Below, in pieces: positions 1 through 7,010 of a stretch of DNA of 28,127 bases. This DNA is from CAZLLE01 sp964560425 (GTDB lineage: Bacteria; Campylobacterota; Campylobacteria; Campylobacterales; QNZT01): contig CAZLLE010000046.1 of NCBI GenBank assembly GCA_964560425.1, forward strand, positions 1 to 28,127, read 5' to 3'. The number at the start of each line of letters is the position of its first letter. The stretch's first letter is position 1. A program made the translations under genes and the position numbers. Below the pieces are notes generated by a model, which saw only the letters and a list, made by a program, of their open reading frames with translations, was not told where the DNA came from and made no database searches.

Positions 1-428
1 TGAAAAGCATCATAAGGAAAAACTTCCTCTTTTCGATTTACTATCTTTATATCATCAATATCACGAATATCCAAAATCACTAAATCAATAAAACTATCTA
101 CATAAAGATAACCATCTTTTACAGCCAAATCAATATTTCCCGGAATATCTATAAACTTTTTTCTAATAGGTGTCTCTTTGACTCTATTATCAACCACATG
201 AATACCTTTGCCTTTTTCATTGATTAAAAGAGTATCCCCATAAACATAGATTTTCCCAGCTTTTTTAATCTCTCTTGGTTTTTCAATAGAGGGGTAATTG
301 GATCTTAGTTTTTCATAAGATAGATATATTGGTCTTTCACAGCCATCATCATAATCATACCTCTCTATACATCCACTAAAAAACGATAATATTATTGTCA
401 CACCAATCAACATCTTTATCTTTTGCAT
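1..428 (-). CDS. LVIVD-type lipoprotein, 3' end off the left edge
   Basis: The 5' part (about 142 codons) of a lipoprotein gene; the C-terminus lies outside the window. The ATG at 428 follows an AGGAG ribosome binding site about 5 bases upstream. The N-terminus is a short signal peptide ending in a lipobox (SFFSGC), so Cys20 should be lipidated and the protein membrane-anchored. After a Tyr/Asp-rich stretch there are beta-strand repeats of the form YVYGDTLLINEKGKGIHVVD and YVDSFIDLVILDIRDI, which resemble the LVIVD repeats of predicted beta-propeller surface proteins. The substrate or partner is unknown. It lies downstream of rsmD on the same strand, separated by about 80 bases that contain a perfect inverted repeat, so it may be separately controlled. 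Lipoprotein: confident. LVIVD family: moderately confident. Confidence 0.8.
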   Translation of the reverse strand, partial: MQKIKMLIGVTIILSFFSGCIERYDYDDGCERPIYLSYEKLRSNYPSIEKPREIKKAGKIYVYGDTLLINEKGKGIHVVDNRVKETPIRKKFIDIPGNIDLAVKDGYLYVDSFIDLVILDIRDIDDIKIVNRKEEVFPYDAF

Positions 429-441
429 ATTCACTCCTAAA

Positions 442-466
442 TTTTGTTAAAAATAGATTAACAAAA
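442..466 (-). promoter_or_regulatory. 9-bp perfect inverted repeat (operator or weak terminator)
   Basis: TTTTGTTAA at 442-450 and TTAACAAAA at 458-466 form a perfect dyad with a 7-base spacer. It sits between the rsmD stop and the ribosome binding site of the downstream lipoprotein gene. It could be a regulator binding site in the 5' leader of the lipoprotein gene. It could instead be a weak AT-rich hairpin ending the rsmD transcript. The sequence alone does not decide. Confidence 0.4.
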
Positions 467-509
467 AATAGTGTGAAAAAAGTGGAAATTTTTATAAAAG
501 TAAATTTTT

Positions 510-1103
510 TTAGGATTTTATATAGTAGGTAAGTGTACTTTTCCCAAATTTTTTGGATTTTTTCTCTCTATATGAGCCAATATTATTTGGCATTTTTCTA
601 TCACTAAGATGTTCTACAATAATCATAATGACAATATCAGAAGGGGTATTTTCAATAAGAGAGATAACCTTTTCATATATACCTTCCATTCCATCTCGTA
701 TATCAAATGGAGGATCAAAATATAGATAACATGGCTCTTTTTGAGTGCTTAATTGTTTGGCAATTTGAGGATATATCTCAAAACTATCACCCATATAAGA
801 TATACTATTTTCTCTATCAATTAGATCAATATTTTGTTGAAGTCTCTGATATGCACTCTTATCTTTTTCAATAAAGTATGCCCTCTTTGCTCCACGGCTA
901 AGAGCTTCAAGTCCTATTGAGCCACTTCCACCAAAAACTTCAACAAATACTTTATCAATAATCTCAAACTGCAAAGTATTAAAAAGGGACTCTTTGAGAA
1001 TAGATTTTGTACTCCTAGTTGTATTTAGTGAGGGGAGTAGTAGCTTTTTACCTTTATATTTTCCTGCACTAATTTGTGTATAAATATTACTGTTTTTTTT
1101 CAT
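510..1103 (-). CDS. rsmD: 16S rRNA (guanine966-N2)-methyltransferase RsmD
   Basis: A 197-residue SAM-dependent methyltransferase, the usual length for RsmD, which methylates G966 of 16S rRNA during 30S assembly in the cytoplasm. The N-terminal block (SAGKYKGKKL, then TRSTKSILKESLFNTL) matches the family's G.kGr.l and RPT...vrealFnil signatures. The SAM-binding segment VEVFGGSGSIGLEALSRGA lies at about 54-72, and the catalytic DPPF motif is at 130-133, in place of the NPPY of related enzymes. The gene starts inside the 3' end of the upstream 115-codon ORF (17-base overlap), so the two are probably cotranscribed and translationally coupled. The family assignment is secure; the exact target is inferred from the family. 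Confidence 0.93.
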   Translation of the reverse strand: MKKNSNIYTQISAGKYKGKKLLLPSLNTTRSTKSILKESLFNTLQFEIIDKVFVEVFGGSGSIGLEALSRGAKRAYFIEKDKSAYQRLQQNIDLIDRENSISYMGDSFEIYPQIAKQLSTQKEPCYLYFDPPFDIRDGMEGIYEKVISLIENTPSDIVIMIIVEHLSDRKMPNNIGSYREKKSKKFGKSTLTYYIKS

Positions 1104-1434
1104 AAAAATCCCGCATTAGTTTTTCAATCTGTTTTTCATGAGCCCTATTTAACTTCTCAATCAAAGCAACAAGTTCCAACTCTTTTACCTTTTGCTCCTC
1201 CTCTTTGAGGACATGTTTATAAAAAGTTGCAAGAGTTCCCATCAACTTATCTTTTGTAAAAGGCACTCTTAATCTTGCATCCTTATCTTGTGAAATCAAA
1301 AAATATACCTTGTCCCTAATAACATGATCACTAACAACAAATTCACACGAATTAATATCAACAATATACTTTTTTAAAAAAAGCTCCAAACTCTTTTGTA
1401 GTAGCGGTGAATCACACTCAATTGCAATTTTCAT
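1087..1434 (-). CDS. conserved-looking hypothetical protein, coupled to rsmD
   Basis: A 115-residue protein I do not recognise. The open frame extends to 1581, but the ATG at 1434 is preferred: it has an AAGGA about 7 bases upstream, and the protein from there (MKIAIECDSPLLQKSLELFL) reads like a folded domain, whereas the upstream extension is Phe/Ser/Lys-rich and crosses the flaG promoter. The N-terminal two thirds look alpha/beta. The last about 40 residues are a charged helix (KEEEQKVKELELVALIEKLN) likely to form a coiled coil. There is no signal peptide or membrane segment. The 3' end overlaps rsmD by 17 bases, which suggests cotranscription. No function is assigned. Confidence 0.75.
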   Translation of the reverse strand: MKIAIECDSPLLQKSLELFLKKYIVDINSCEFVVSDHVIRDKVYFLISQDKDARLRVPFTKDKLMGTLATFYKHVLKEEEQKVKELELVALIEKLNRAHEKQIEKLMRDFYEKKQ

Positions 1435-1527
1435 GGAGATCCTTGTCACTTTTCGTAAGTTTTTCTTAATTTTATCAAAATTTTCATATTTTTTCTTACT
1501 TATTGAATGAAAATAAAAAATATTTGT

Positions 1528-1533
1528 CGATGT
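1528..1533 (+). promoter_or_regulatory. possible sigma-28 (FliA) type -10 element for flaG
   Basis: CGATGT, about 34 bases ahead of the flaG ATG, resembles the CGATAT-type -10 box of flagellar sigma-28 promoters in Campylobacterota. No convincing -35 match is seen at the usual distance, so this is a weak call based mainly on gene context. Confidence 0.3.
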
Positions 1534-1566
1534 ACTATTAAACACGAAAGAATAGGAGTGATTAAA

Positions 1567-1929
1567 ATGGAAATAACACATAATACAACACCCTCATTGA
1601 GTAGTTTAGTAACACCTCCTCAAAAAATAGAAACTCCATCGGATATATCTCTTGCAGTAGTTAAAGAGTTAGAAGCAAATAACCGATCTAATAACAATCA
1701 AAACAAAGATGAAGAACTCTTAAATATCACACTAAATCTTAACAACATAGCAAAAAAAGAGAATATAGATATTAGTTTTGAATATAACGAAAAACTACAA
1801 GAGTCCTATATTAGTATCAAAGATAATGATACAGGAAAAGTAATAAGAAAAATTCCAAGTGAAGAGGCTCTCAAGTTTCGAGAAGGGGTCAAAGAGCTAC
1901 TTGGAATACTTTTTGATAGAAGAATATGA
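1567..1929 (+). CDS. flaG: flagellar protein FlaG
   Basis: A 120-residue FlaG-family protein, a small flagellin-associated protein that affects filament length in Campylobacter and Pseudomonas. The ATG at 1567 is chosen because an AGGAG sits at 1554-1558; an in-frame upstream ATG at 1507 has no such site and would put the start in the promoter region. The N-terminal half is low-complexity and Asn/Thr-rich. The conserved C-terminal domain (about 65-120) contains DISFEYNEKLQESYISIKD, GKVIRKIP and the terminal KFREGVKELLGILFDRRI typical of the family. fliS follows 16 bases downstream. The fliD gene that usually lies between flaG and fliS is absent. Confidence 0.88.
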   Translation: MEITHNTTPSLSSLVTPPQKIETPSDISLAVVKELEANNRSNNNQNKDEELLNITLNLNNIAKKENIDISFEYNEKLQESYISIKDNDTGKVIRKIPSEEALKFREGVKELLGILFDRRI

Positions 1930-1945
1930 ATATTAAAGGATAACA

Positions 1946-2326
1946 ATGAAAAGAGCCTACAATGCTTATGCACAAAACAATACAATGGTACAAACACCCG
2001 AAAAGTTAATAGAGATGTTATACGAAGGTATTCTAAAATTTTCTTCACTTGCAAAACGCTCAATTGAGAATAAAGATGCAGAGAAAAAAGTATATTATAT
2101 TAATAGAACAACTGACATATATATAGAGCTAATAAGCTCTCTAAGATATGACACAGGTGGAACGATTGCTGATTACCTCAACGGTCTTTATATGCATCAA
2201 ATTAAACTTCTCTCAACTGCAAATTTAAAAAATAGCACAAAAGAGTTAAATGAAGTTATTAATGTAGTAACTGTTTTACTAGAAGCGTGGAGAGAGGAGA
2301 CAAAAGTTGAACCAGCAGTGGCTTAA
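1946..2326 (+). CDS. fliS: flagellin export chaperone FliS
   Basis: A 126-residue, all-helical protein of normal FliS length. FliS binds the C-terminus of flagellin in the cytoplasm and prevents early polymerisation before type III export. The N-terminal NAYAQNNTMVQTPEKLIEMLYEG is the family signature. The internal RTTDIYIELISSLRYDTGG and ADYLNGLYMHQIKLLSTANL segments correspond to the helices that hold flagellin. The start has an AAGGA ribosome binding site. The 3' end overlaps the next gene by 20 bases, so all three genes of this small operon are probably made together. Confidence 0.94.
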   Translation: MKRAYNAYAQNNTMVQTPEKLIEMLYEGILKFSSLAKRSIENKDAEKKVYYINRTTDIYIELISSLRYDTGGTIADYLNGLYMHQIKLLSTANLKNSTKELNEVINVVTVLLEAWREETKVEPAVA

Positions 2327-2564
2327 TCAATTTAAAATATCTATTATTGAAGAAGATTTCAAGAAAATAGATAAACTAATTATGGATATACCAAGTTTTG
2401 AGACAAGAGATGAATTGGAAAATTCATCTGCTCTCATACAAGAGGCGATCAACTCAATAAAGAGTGAGCAGATAAAAATGAGAAAACAGATGAATAAGAT
2501 AAAAACAAATAGAAAGTTTCTATCTCAAACAAAAGCACATAAATACCTTAATCACTCTTTTTAG
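2307..2564 (+). CDS. small helical protein after fliS, possibly FliT/FlgN-like
   Basis: 85 residues with a TTG start: an AGGAG lies 7 bases upstream at 2295-2299, inside fliS, and the gene overlaps fliS by 20 bases. The protein is strongly helical and Lys/Gln/Ile-rich (IQEAINSIKSEQIKMRKQMN), with a basic C-terminus (KTNRKFLSQTKAHKYL) and no signal peptide. Position and size fit a FliT-like export chaperone, which often follows fliS, but no family signature is clear, so this is inference from context. Its stop codon overlaps the stop of the convergent CDF gene by 4 bases, leaving no room for an intergenic terminator. Confidence 0.7.
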   Translation: MNQQWLNQFKISIIEEDFKKIDKLIMDIPSFETRDELENSSALIQEAINSIKSEQIKMRKQMNKIKTNRKFLSQTKAHKYLNHSF

Positions 2565-3460
2565 TCATGATGGTGATGATCCTCTCCCATCATACTATCA
2601 TCGTAAGGGTCTAAGTGAATATTAAAAACCCACTCTCTTTTTGAATCTAGTTTCTTAATATCTGCCTCAATATTATCACTTACTCTATGTGCCCCCAAAA
2701 GCGATATTTCTGGAGTGAAAACAAGATGAACATCAACAAAGCTAGTATTTCCTGATTCTCTTGTCTTAAGAAAATGGTAACTTGTAACCTCCTCTTGCCT
2801 ATTAGTTAATATCCATTTAATCTTTTCGACCAACTCCTCTTCCAATGCACCATCAAGAAGAACATAAATACCCTCTTTAATAATTTCATAAGCTGAATAT
2901 ATAATATATAGTGCAATCAATCCACCAACAATTGAATCTATTATTTGAATGCCACTAAAATGTATAGCTACCAAAGAGAAAAGTATCGCACCATTAGTCC
3001 AAATATCTGTCTTGTAGTGTAAAGCATCTGATTTAATAACCATGCTATTGGTCTCTTTGGCAACATAGTTAAGATATATAACTAACGCAATTGTAATAAA
3101 CAGAGATATCAACATAACAATAATAGAGGTATTAAGCATCTGTGTAGGCTCGTTATAAAAGGCTTTTCTTATAGATTCATACAAAATATATAAGCCAGAG
3201 ATAGTAATAACAGTTCCTTCAATAACAGCAGCTAGAGCCTCTATCTTTCCACGACCATAATTAAAAGTTTCATCTGCAGGTTTCTCCGATTTAGTAACAG
3301 CAAAAAAGTTAAACATTGAGACAATAAGATCCAATACAGAATCTATTGCACTAGCTAAAACAGCTACAGATCCACTAAGAATACCTATAGCAAGTTTTAT
3401 AATAATTAGCAATGTCGAAGTAGCACTAGCAACAACTGTTGCCTTTTTTTGTAATGTCAT
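2561..3460 (-). CDS. cation diffusion facilitator (FieF/CDF family) metal exporter
   Basis: A roughly 299-residue CDF transporter that exports divalent metal (Zn, Fe, Mn or Co type) in exchange for protons across the inner membrane. Six hydrophobic segments are visible. The two intramembrane metal ligand pairs are present: D-x3-D in AIDSVLDL on TM2 and H-x3-D in LHYKTDIW on TM5. The cytoplasmic C-terminal domain has the conserved LLDGALEEELVEKI and the dimer-site His residues (SYHFLKTRESGN, VDVHLVF, NIHLDP). The protein ends in a His-rich tail (GEDHHHHD) that may bind metal. The start is taken at 3460 because GGGGGA precedes it; an in-frame ATG at 3475 has no visible ribosome binding site. 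Metal specificity cannot be read from sequence. Confidence 0.9.
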   Translation of the reverse strand: MTLQKKATVVASATSTLLIIIKLAIGILSGSVAVLASAIDSVLDLIVSMFNFFAVTKSEKPADETFNYGRGKIEALAAVIEGTVITISGLYILYESIRKAFYNEPTQMLNTSIIVMLISLFITIALVIYLNYVAKETNSMVIKSDALHYKTDIWTNGAILFSLVAIHFSGIQIIDSIVGGLIALYIIYSAYEIIKEGIYVLLDGALEEELVEKIKWILTNRQEEVTSYHFLKTRESGNTSFVDVHLVFTPEISLLGAHRVSDNIEADIKKLDSKREWVFNIHLDPYDDSMMGEDHHHHD

Positions 3461-3493
3461 ATAATTTTCCCCCATAAAAATATTGGGATTATA

Positions 3494-4102
3494 CTACAAA
3501 ATCTTTGGTAAATGCCAACTTTTATAAAAAGCTATCAATCTTAAAATTACCCCCAACACAAAAACAGTAGATATAGTCCAAAAATTTACCCCATCAATAA
3601 GATTAAGCAAGTAAATTAATAACCCGACAACTAAAGCCACAGTTCCATAAAATTCACTTACTAAAATAGTTGGAATTTTATTAATCAAAATATCTCTCAA
3701 AAGACCTCCTCCAACAGCAGTAATAAGAGAAAGTAATAAAATACCAAAAAAGTTAAATCCTGCCTCAGTAGCAATCAACGCTCCAGAAATAGCAAAAGAG
3801 ACCAAACCCAAAGTATCTGCAATCACAAAAAGAGGATGTTTTTCAACACAACTACAATTTTTTATTTTTAGTAAAATTCCAATAAAAACCACAAAAATAA
3901 CAAGAATAGAAGCAAAATTATTCTCAAATGCATACAGCTCTTTTGAGACAATTACATCTCGAATAACTCCACCACCAAGAGCCGTTAGAAACGAAGCTAT
4001 AAAGATACCAAGAAGATCCAATTTACTCTCAATCGCAATAAGAAAGCCACTCAAAGAAAATGATAAAATTCCAATAATTTCAGCCAATTCAATAATATTC
4101 AT
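3494..4102 (-). CDS. TRIC-type (UPF0126/YicG) membrane protein
   Basis: 202 residues with seven hydrophobic segments arranged as two inverted three-helix repeats plus a last helix, as in prokaryotic TRIC cation channels. Each repeat carries the signature Gly-rich kink and following Arg-Asp: LTALGGGVIRDVI at about 40-52 and ITAVGGGLLRDIL at about 126-138. These proteins form trimeric, K+-selective inner-membrane channels in the homologues studied; the physiological role in bacteria is unclear. It is 33 bases upstream of the CDF gene on the same strand, so a shared transcript is plausible. Confidence 0.9.
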   Translation of the reverse strand: MNIIELAEIIGILSFSLSGFLIAIESKLDLLGIFIASFLTALGGGVIRDVIVSKELYAFENNFASILVIFVVFIGILLKIKNCSCVEKHPLFVIADTLGLVSFAISGALIATEAGFNFFGILLLSLITAVGGGLLRDILINKIPTILVSEFYGTVALVVGLLIYLLNLIDGVNFWTISTVFVLGVILRLIAFYKSWHLPKIL

Positions 4103-4154
4103 AAATATATCCAGTTAGTAAAGTAAAATATATACTATTTTAAAGTTTTTTACC

Positions 4155-4160
4155 TATAAT
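4155..4160 (+). promoter_or_regulatory. -10 box of the PKD-like lipoprotein gene
   Basis: A perfect TATAAT lies 22 bases before the ATG at 4182, in the divergent gap after the TRIC gene. The upstream DNA is AT-rich without a clear -35, as is usual for vegetative promoters in this group. The ribosome binding site is AAGG at 4171-4174. Confidence 0.55.
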
Positions 4161-4181
4161 AAACTAAAAAAAGGCTTATTT

Positions 4182-5057
4182 ATGATAATTAATAAAGTAA
4201 AATTTTCAGTCATTTCGTCAATTAGTTTAATATCTTTAGCAATTATTTCATCTTTCAATGGGTGTGGATATGATAAAGAGTGTTGTACTCTTGCAAAATC
4301 ACCAACCGCCGTAATTAGTGGCTTTACGGATAAAGAGATAATAGAAGTTACTACAGCTGCTAATCAACCTATCTTTTTAAGCGTTAATGGTAATAGTAGT
4401 TTTGATGATGGTAATGTTACTAGTTATGAATGGTTTGTAAATGGAGCTTCTGTAGCAAATACCATGATAGGAAACCTAGAAGTCAATCTAGGTCGAAATG
4501 AGATATGCCTAGTTGTTGCCGATGATGAAAATAATACAAATAAAACATGCCAAGATGTTATATTTAAGCGTCCCAATAAAGAAGTTGTGGAACCAGAGCC
4601 AAAGCCAGAACCAGAGCCAGAACCAAATCTAGAACCAGAACTTACTTGCCAACAAAAACCATCAGCAGAACATGCAGATCCAATACCAAAACTTACACTC
4701 ACAGACGATACTAATAATATTGTAACGGATAATATGCTAGAAGCTTCTACCCAATACTCTCTTTCTTGTGCAGGTAGTGTTGATGATTGTGGAGATGATG
4801 TAAAAAATTGCGAATGGGGAGCAACAAGTTATAAACTAAATCCAGACGGAACAAAAATACCATATGTAGTTGACTGTTTTGAGGATACACAACATACAGG
4901 ACATGGTGAAAAATTTACAACAACAGATTCTCTCCCATCAAATATTAAATTATGTGGTAATACTGAAAATTTTACTAATGTAGAAGTATCTCTAAAAGTG
5001 ACAGATGAATATAATAGAACTACAACTACTACAGAAATTTATACTGTACAACCATAG
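4182..5057 (+). CDS. PKD-like lipoprotein with Pro-Glu linker
   Basis: A 291-residue exported protein. The signal peptide ends in SSFNGC, so Cys28 is the likely lipid anchor. Residues about 40-130 resemble a PKD/Ig-like beta-sandwich (SPTAVISG..., SSFDDGNVTSYEWFVNGASV, then EICLVVADDENNTNKTCQD). A PEPxPEPEPEP-type linker (about 137-153, encoded by hexameric repeats) separates it from a C-terminal domain rich in Cys, Thr and Asp that probably contains disulfides (LSCAGSVDDCGDDVKNCEWG, VDCFEDT, LCGN). No catalytic motif is seen. It is probably a surface or periplasmic binding or adhesion-type protein. It is a single-gene unit with its own -10 box and a perfect terminator-like palindrome right after the stop. 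Confidence 0.82.
   Translation: MIINKVKFSVISSISLISLAIISSFNGCGYDKECCTLAKSPTAVISGFTDKEIIEVTTAANQPIFLSVNGNSSFDDGNVTSYEWFVNGASVANTMIGNLEVNLGRNEICLVVADDENNTNKTCQDVIFKRPNKEVVEPEPKPEPEPEPNLEPELTCQQKPSAEHADPIPKLTLTDDTNNIVTDNMLEASTQYSLSCAGSVDDCGDDVKNCEWGATSYKLNPDGTKIPYVVDCFEDTQHTGHGEKFTTTDSLPSNIKLCGNTENFTNVEVSLKVTDEYNRTTTTTEIYTVQP
4590..4640 (+). repeat. short degenerate hexamer repeat encoding a Pro-Glu linker
   Basis: Tandem CCAGAR/CCARAG-type hexamers encode alternating Pro and Glu or Lys. Because the unit is 6 bases, expansion or loss of units keeps the frame and only changes linker length; it is not an on/off switch. Confidence 0.6.
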
Positions 5058-5058
5058 A

Positions 5059-5088
5059 AATTTATGAGACTTTAAAGTCTCATAAATT
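5059..5088. terminator. perfect 30-base palindrome between convergent genes
   Basis: AATTTATGAGAC at 5059-5070 pairs with GTCTCATAAATT at 5077-5088 around TTTAAA. It begins 2 bases after the lipoprotein stop and runs into the leuA stop codon on the other strand, so it can act as a bidirectional terminator. No U-run longer than three follows on either side. Confidence 0.65.
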
Positions 5089-6716
5089 CACCCTCTTGAA
5101 ATATTCAAAGCACTTACCAAAGCATTAATAGAAGCATAAGAGATATTTTTGTCTATTCCCACACCAAAAAATAATCCCTTTTCATTTCTAATACCAAAAT
5201 AGGCAACAGCCTGAGAATCTACACCTTTGCTCAGAGCATGCTCTTCATACTCAACTACCTCAAATTTTTCACCAAATTGATGGAAAATTTCACTAATTGC
5301 TTCAATAATTCCATCTGCTTTTACATAAGCAAAATATGTTACACCATCAATAAGAAAATTACCTTCAACCGAAACTTCTCTATCAGTAATATCAATTTTA
5401 ATATTTTTAATAGATATTAACTCATTCCTATTTATAAAGGTTTTTGAAAAAATATCAAAAATATCCCTCTCACTTAATACCCCATCTACTTTATCACTTC
5501 TCTCTTGTATAACTCTACCAACAAAAGGTTCCATCTTTTTTGGTATTTTATAACCAAATCCACTATCTAAAATATATGCTACTCCACCTTTACCAGATTG
5601 TGAATTAATCCGAATAATAGCATCATAATTTCGACCAACATCTTTTGGATCAATAGGCAAATATGGAACTTTCCATTGACTACCCTCTTTTTGTAGTGCC
5701 ATACCTTTTTTAATCGCATCTTGGTGAGAACCACTAAATGCAGTATAAACTAACTCTCCAACATAAGGATGTCGTACATGAGTCTTAATCTCATTTGCAC
5801 CTTCAACCATTTTGACAATTTTATCTACATCACTAAAATCCAACTTCGGATCAACACCTTGAGTATACATATTTAAAGCAAGAGTTATAATATCAACATT
5901 ACCAGTTCTCTCGCCATTTCCCAATAGCGTCCCCTCAACCCTATCAGCACCAGCCATCAACCCAAGCTCTGTTGCAGCTACAGCACAACCTCTATCATTA
6001 TGTGAATGAAGACTAATCAATACCTGATCTCTTCTTTTGATATTTCTACACATCCACTCAATCTGATCAGCATAAATATTAGGTGTTGCAGACTCTACCG
6101 TTGAGGGTAAATTGATTACCACTTTTTCACCCTCTTTTGGATTCCATGCATCTATTACAGCATTTGAGATATCTGCCGCAAACTCCAACTCTGTTTGAGT
6201 AAAACTCTCAGGTGAATACTCAAACTGTAAATCTCCCTCAAAATCTCTAAAATACTCTTTGATCCATGCCACACCATTCAATGCAATATCAATAATCTCT
6301 TTTTGGCTCTTATGATAAACTATCTCTCTTTGCATTGTTGAAGTAGAGTTATATAAGTGAACTGTAATATTTTTTGCACCAATCAAAGCTTCAGCACTCT
6401 TTTTGATCAAATGTTCTCTTGCTTGAGTTAATATCTGAATTCTTACATCATCAGGAATCAAATCATTTTCAATCAAATATCTAGTAAACTCATACTCAAC
6501 CTCACTAGCACTAGGAAATCCAATCTCAATCTCCTTAAAACCAATCTCTACCAAAAGATTAAAAAACCGCACTTTTTTCTCTAAGCTCATAGGCTTAATC
6601 AAAGCTTGATTTCCATCTCTCAAATCCACACTACACCACAAAGGAGCTTGATCAATACTCTTGTCTGGCCAAGTTCTATCTTTGATGTCTACCTTATTAA
6701 ATTTTTTATATTTCAT
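5088..6716 (-). CDS. leuA: 2-isopropylmalate synthase (long form)
   Basis: A 542-residue enzyme of the long LeuA class, which condenses acetyl-CoA with 2-oxoisovalerate in the first committed step of leucine biosynthesis. The start at 6716 (MKYKKFNKVDIKDRTW) has AGGACAGGAC just upstream; an in-frame start at 6761 lacks this. The TIM barrel shows SVDLRDGNQAL (catalytic Arg and metal Asp, near residues 31-34), the metal-binding HSHND at about 237-241, and GNGERTGN near 266-273. The last about 130 residues form the LeuA regulatory domain expected to bind leucine for feedback inhibition. It stands alone, with no leuBCD adjacent, and is preceded by a leucine-rich leader peptide, so both allosteric and attenuation control are likely. 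Confidence 0.95.
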   Translation of the reverse strand: MKYKKFNKVDIKDRTWPDKSIDQAPLWCSVDLRDGNQALIKPMSLEKKVRFFNLLVEIGFKEIEIGFPSASEVEYEFTRYLIENDLIPDDVRIQILTQAREHLIKKSAEALIGAKNITVHLYNSTSTMQREIVYHKSQKEIIDIALNGVAWIKEYFRDFEGDLQFEYSPESFTQTELEFAADISNAVIDAWNPKEGEKVVINLPSTVESATPNIYADQIEWMCRNIKRRDQVLISLHSHNDRGCAVAATELGLMAGADRVEGTLLGNGERTGNVDIITLALNMYTQGVDPKLDFSDVDKIVKMVEGANEIKTHVRHPYVGELVYTAFSGSHQDAIKKGMALQKEGSQWKVPYLPIDPKDVGRNYDAIIRINSQSGKGGVAYILDSGFGYKIPKKMEPFVGRVIQERSDKVDGVLSERDIFDIFSKTFINRNELISIKNIKIDITDREVSVEGNFLIDGVTYFAYVKADGIIEAISEIFHQFGEKFEVVEYEEHALSKGVDSQAVAYFGIRNEKGLFFGVGIDKNISYASINALVSALNISRG

Positions 6717-6757
6717 GTCCTGTCCTAGTTTGTTATTATATATAATATTATTTTTGA

Positions 6758-6772
6758 GCATAAAAGTTATGC
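6758..6772 (-). promoter_or_regulatory. small hairpin in the leuA leader, part of a possible attenuator
   Basis: In the transcript, GCATAA-CTT-TTATGC forms a 6-bp stem between the leader-peptide stop and the leuA start. It is mutually exclusive with an overlapping AAGTT-TGCAT-AACTT stem, as expected of a switch. It is followed by UCAAAAAU rather than a U-run, so it is not a classical intrinsic terminator. The mechanism is therefore uncertain. Confidence 0.35.
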
Positions 6773-6811
6773 AAACTTATTTTTATAAATAGAAATTCAA
6801 GTAAAAGAATT

Positions 6812-6892
6812 TTAGAGGGTTTTTAAGAGGAGTAGTAAGAGAAGTGATTGTATTCCAAAAAATGGACTGCGTGTATTAAAAAAATTGTTCAT
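6812..6892 (-). CDS. leucine leader peptide of leuA (LeuL-type)
   Basis: A 26-codon ORF upstream of leuA on the same strand. It reads MNNFFNTRSPFFGIQS, then seven consecutive leucines (codons CTT CTC TTA CTA CTC CTC TTA), then Lys-Thr-Leu-stop. An AAAGGAG ribosome binding site lies 5 bases before the ATG, and a TATAAT -10 box lies about 30 bases further upstream. Eight of 26 codons are Leu, using a mix that includes CTC and CTA. This is the layout of leader peptides that sense charged tRNA-Leu: when leucine is scarce the ribosome stalls in the Leu run and the downstream RNA refolds to allow leuA expression. The peptide is seen directly. Its regulatory role follows from the known logic of leu leaders and is an inference here. 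Confidence 0.85.
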   Translation of the reverse strand: MNNFFNTRSPFFGIQSLLLLLLLKTL

Positions 6893-6921
6893 GACTTCTC
6901 CTTTGTAAAATGTTTTAGAGT

Positions 6922-6927
6922 ATTATA
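6922..6927 (-). promoter_or_regulatory. -10 box of the leader peptide-leuA transcript
   Basis: TATAAT on the minus strand would start RNA near 6915, about 23 bases before the leader-peptide ATG. A weak -35-like TTGTAT lies at 6944-6949 with a 16-base spacer. Confidence 0.6.
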
Positions 6928-6952
6928 TCAGAAATAGTTTATTATACAAAAC

Positions 6953-6958
6953 TATAAT
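6953..6958 (+). promoter_or_regulatory. candidate -10 box of pgm
   Basis: TATAAT on the plus strand, about 52 bases before the pgm ATG, back to back with the leuA promoter. Other AT-rich matches lie closer to the gene, so the assignment is tentative. Confidence 0.4.
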
Positions 6959-7010
6959 AATTTTATTAAAATAGTCGATTTATATTTTAATATTATACAA
7001 AGGATTAATT

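Noticed and set aside
1507..1566. Upstream extension of flaG to an ATG at 1507
   Set aside because: No ribosome binding site, unlike the AGGAG at 1554-1558 before the ATG at 1567. The extension would also cover the divergent promoter region.
4590..4640. Phase-variable repeat tract
   Set aside because: The unit is 6 bases, so changes stay in frame. It codes for a Pro-Glu linker, not an on/off switch.
4424..4702. Minus-strand ORF of 92 codons with Gly-Ser repeats
   Set aside because: The repeat is simply the antisense reading of the Pro-Glu linker of the lipoprotein gene on the other strand.
5238..5420. Plus-strand ORF of 60 codons inside leuA
   Set aside because: It lies wholly antisense to the conserved leuA regulatory domain and its product is Phe/Asn/Ile-rich low complexity, typical of a shadow frame.
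6758..6772. Calling the leuA leader hairpin an intrinsic terminator
   Set aside because: The stem is only 6 bp and is followed by UCAAAAAU, not a U-run, so it is listed only as part of a possible switch.
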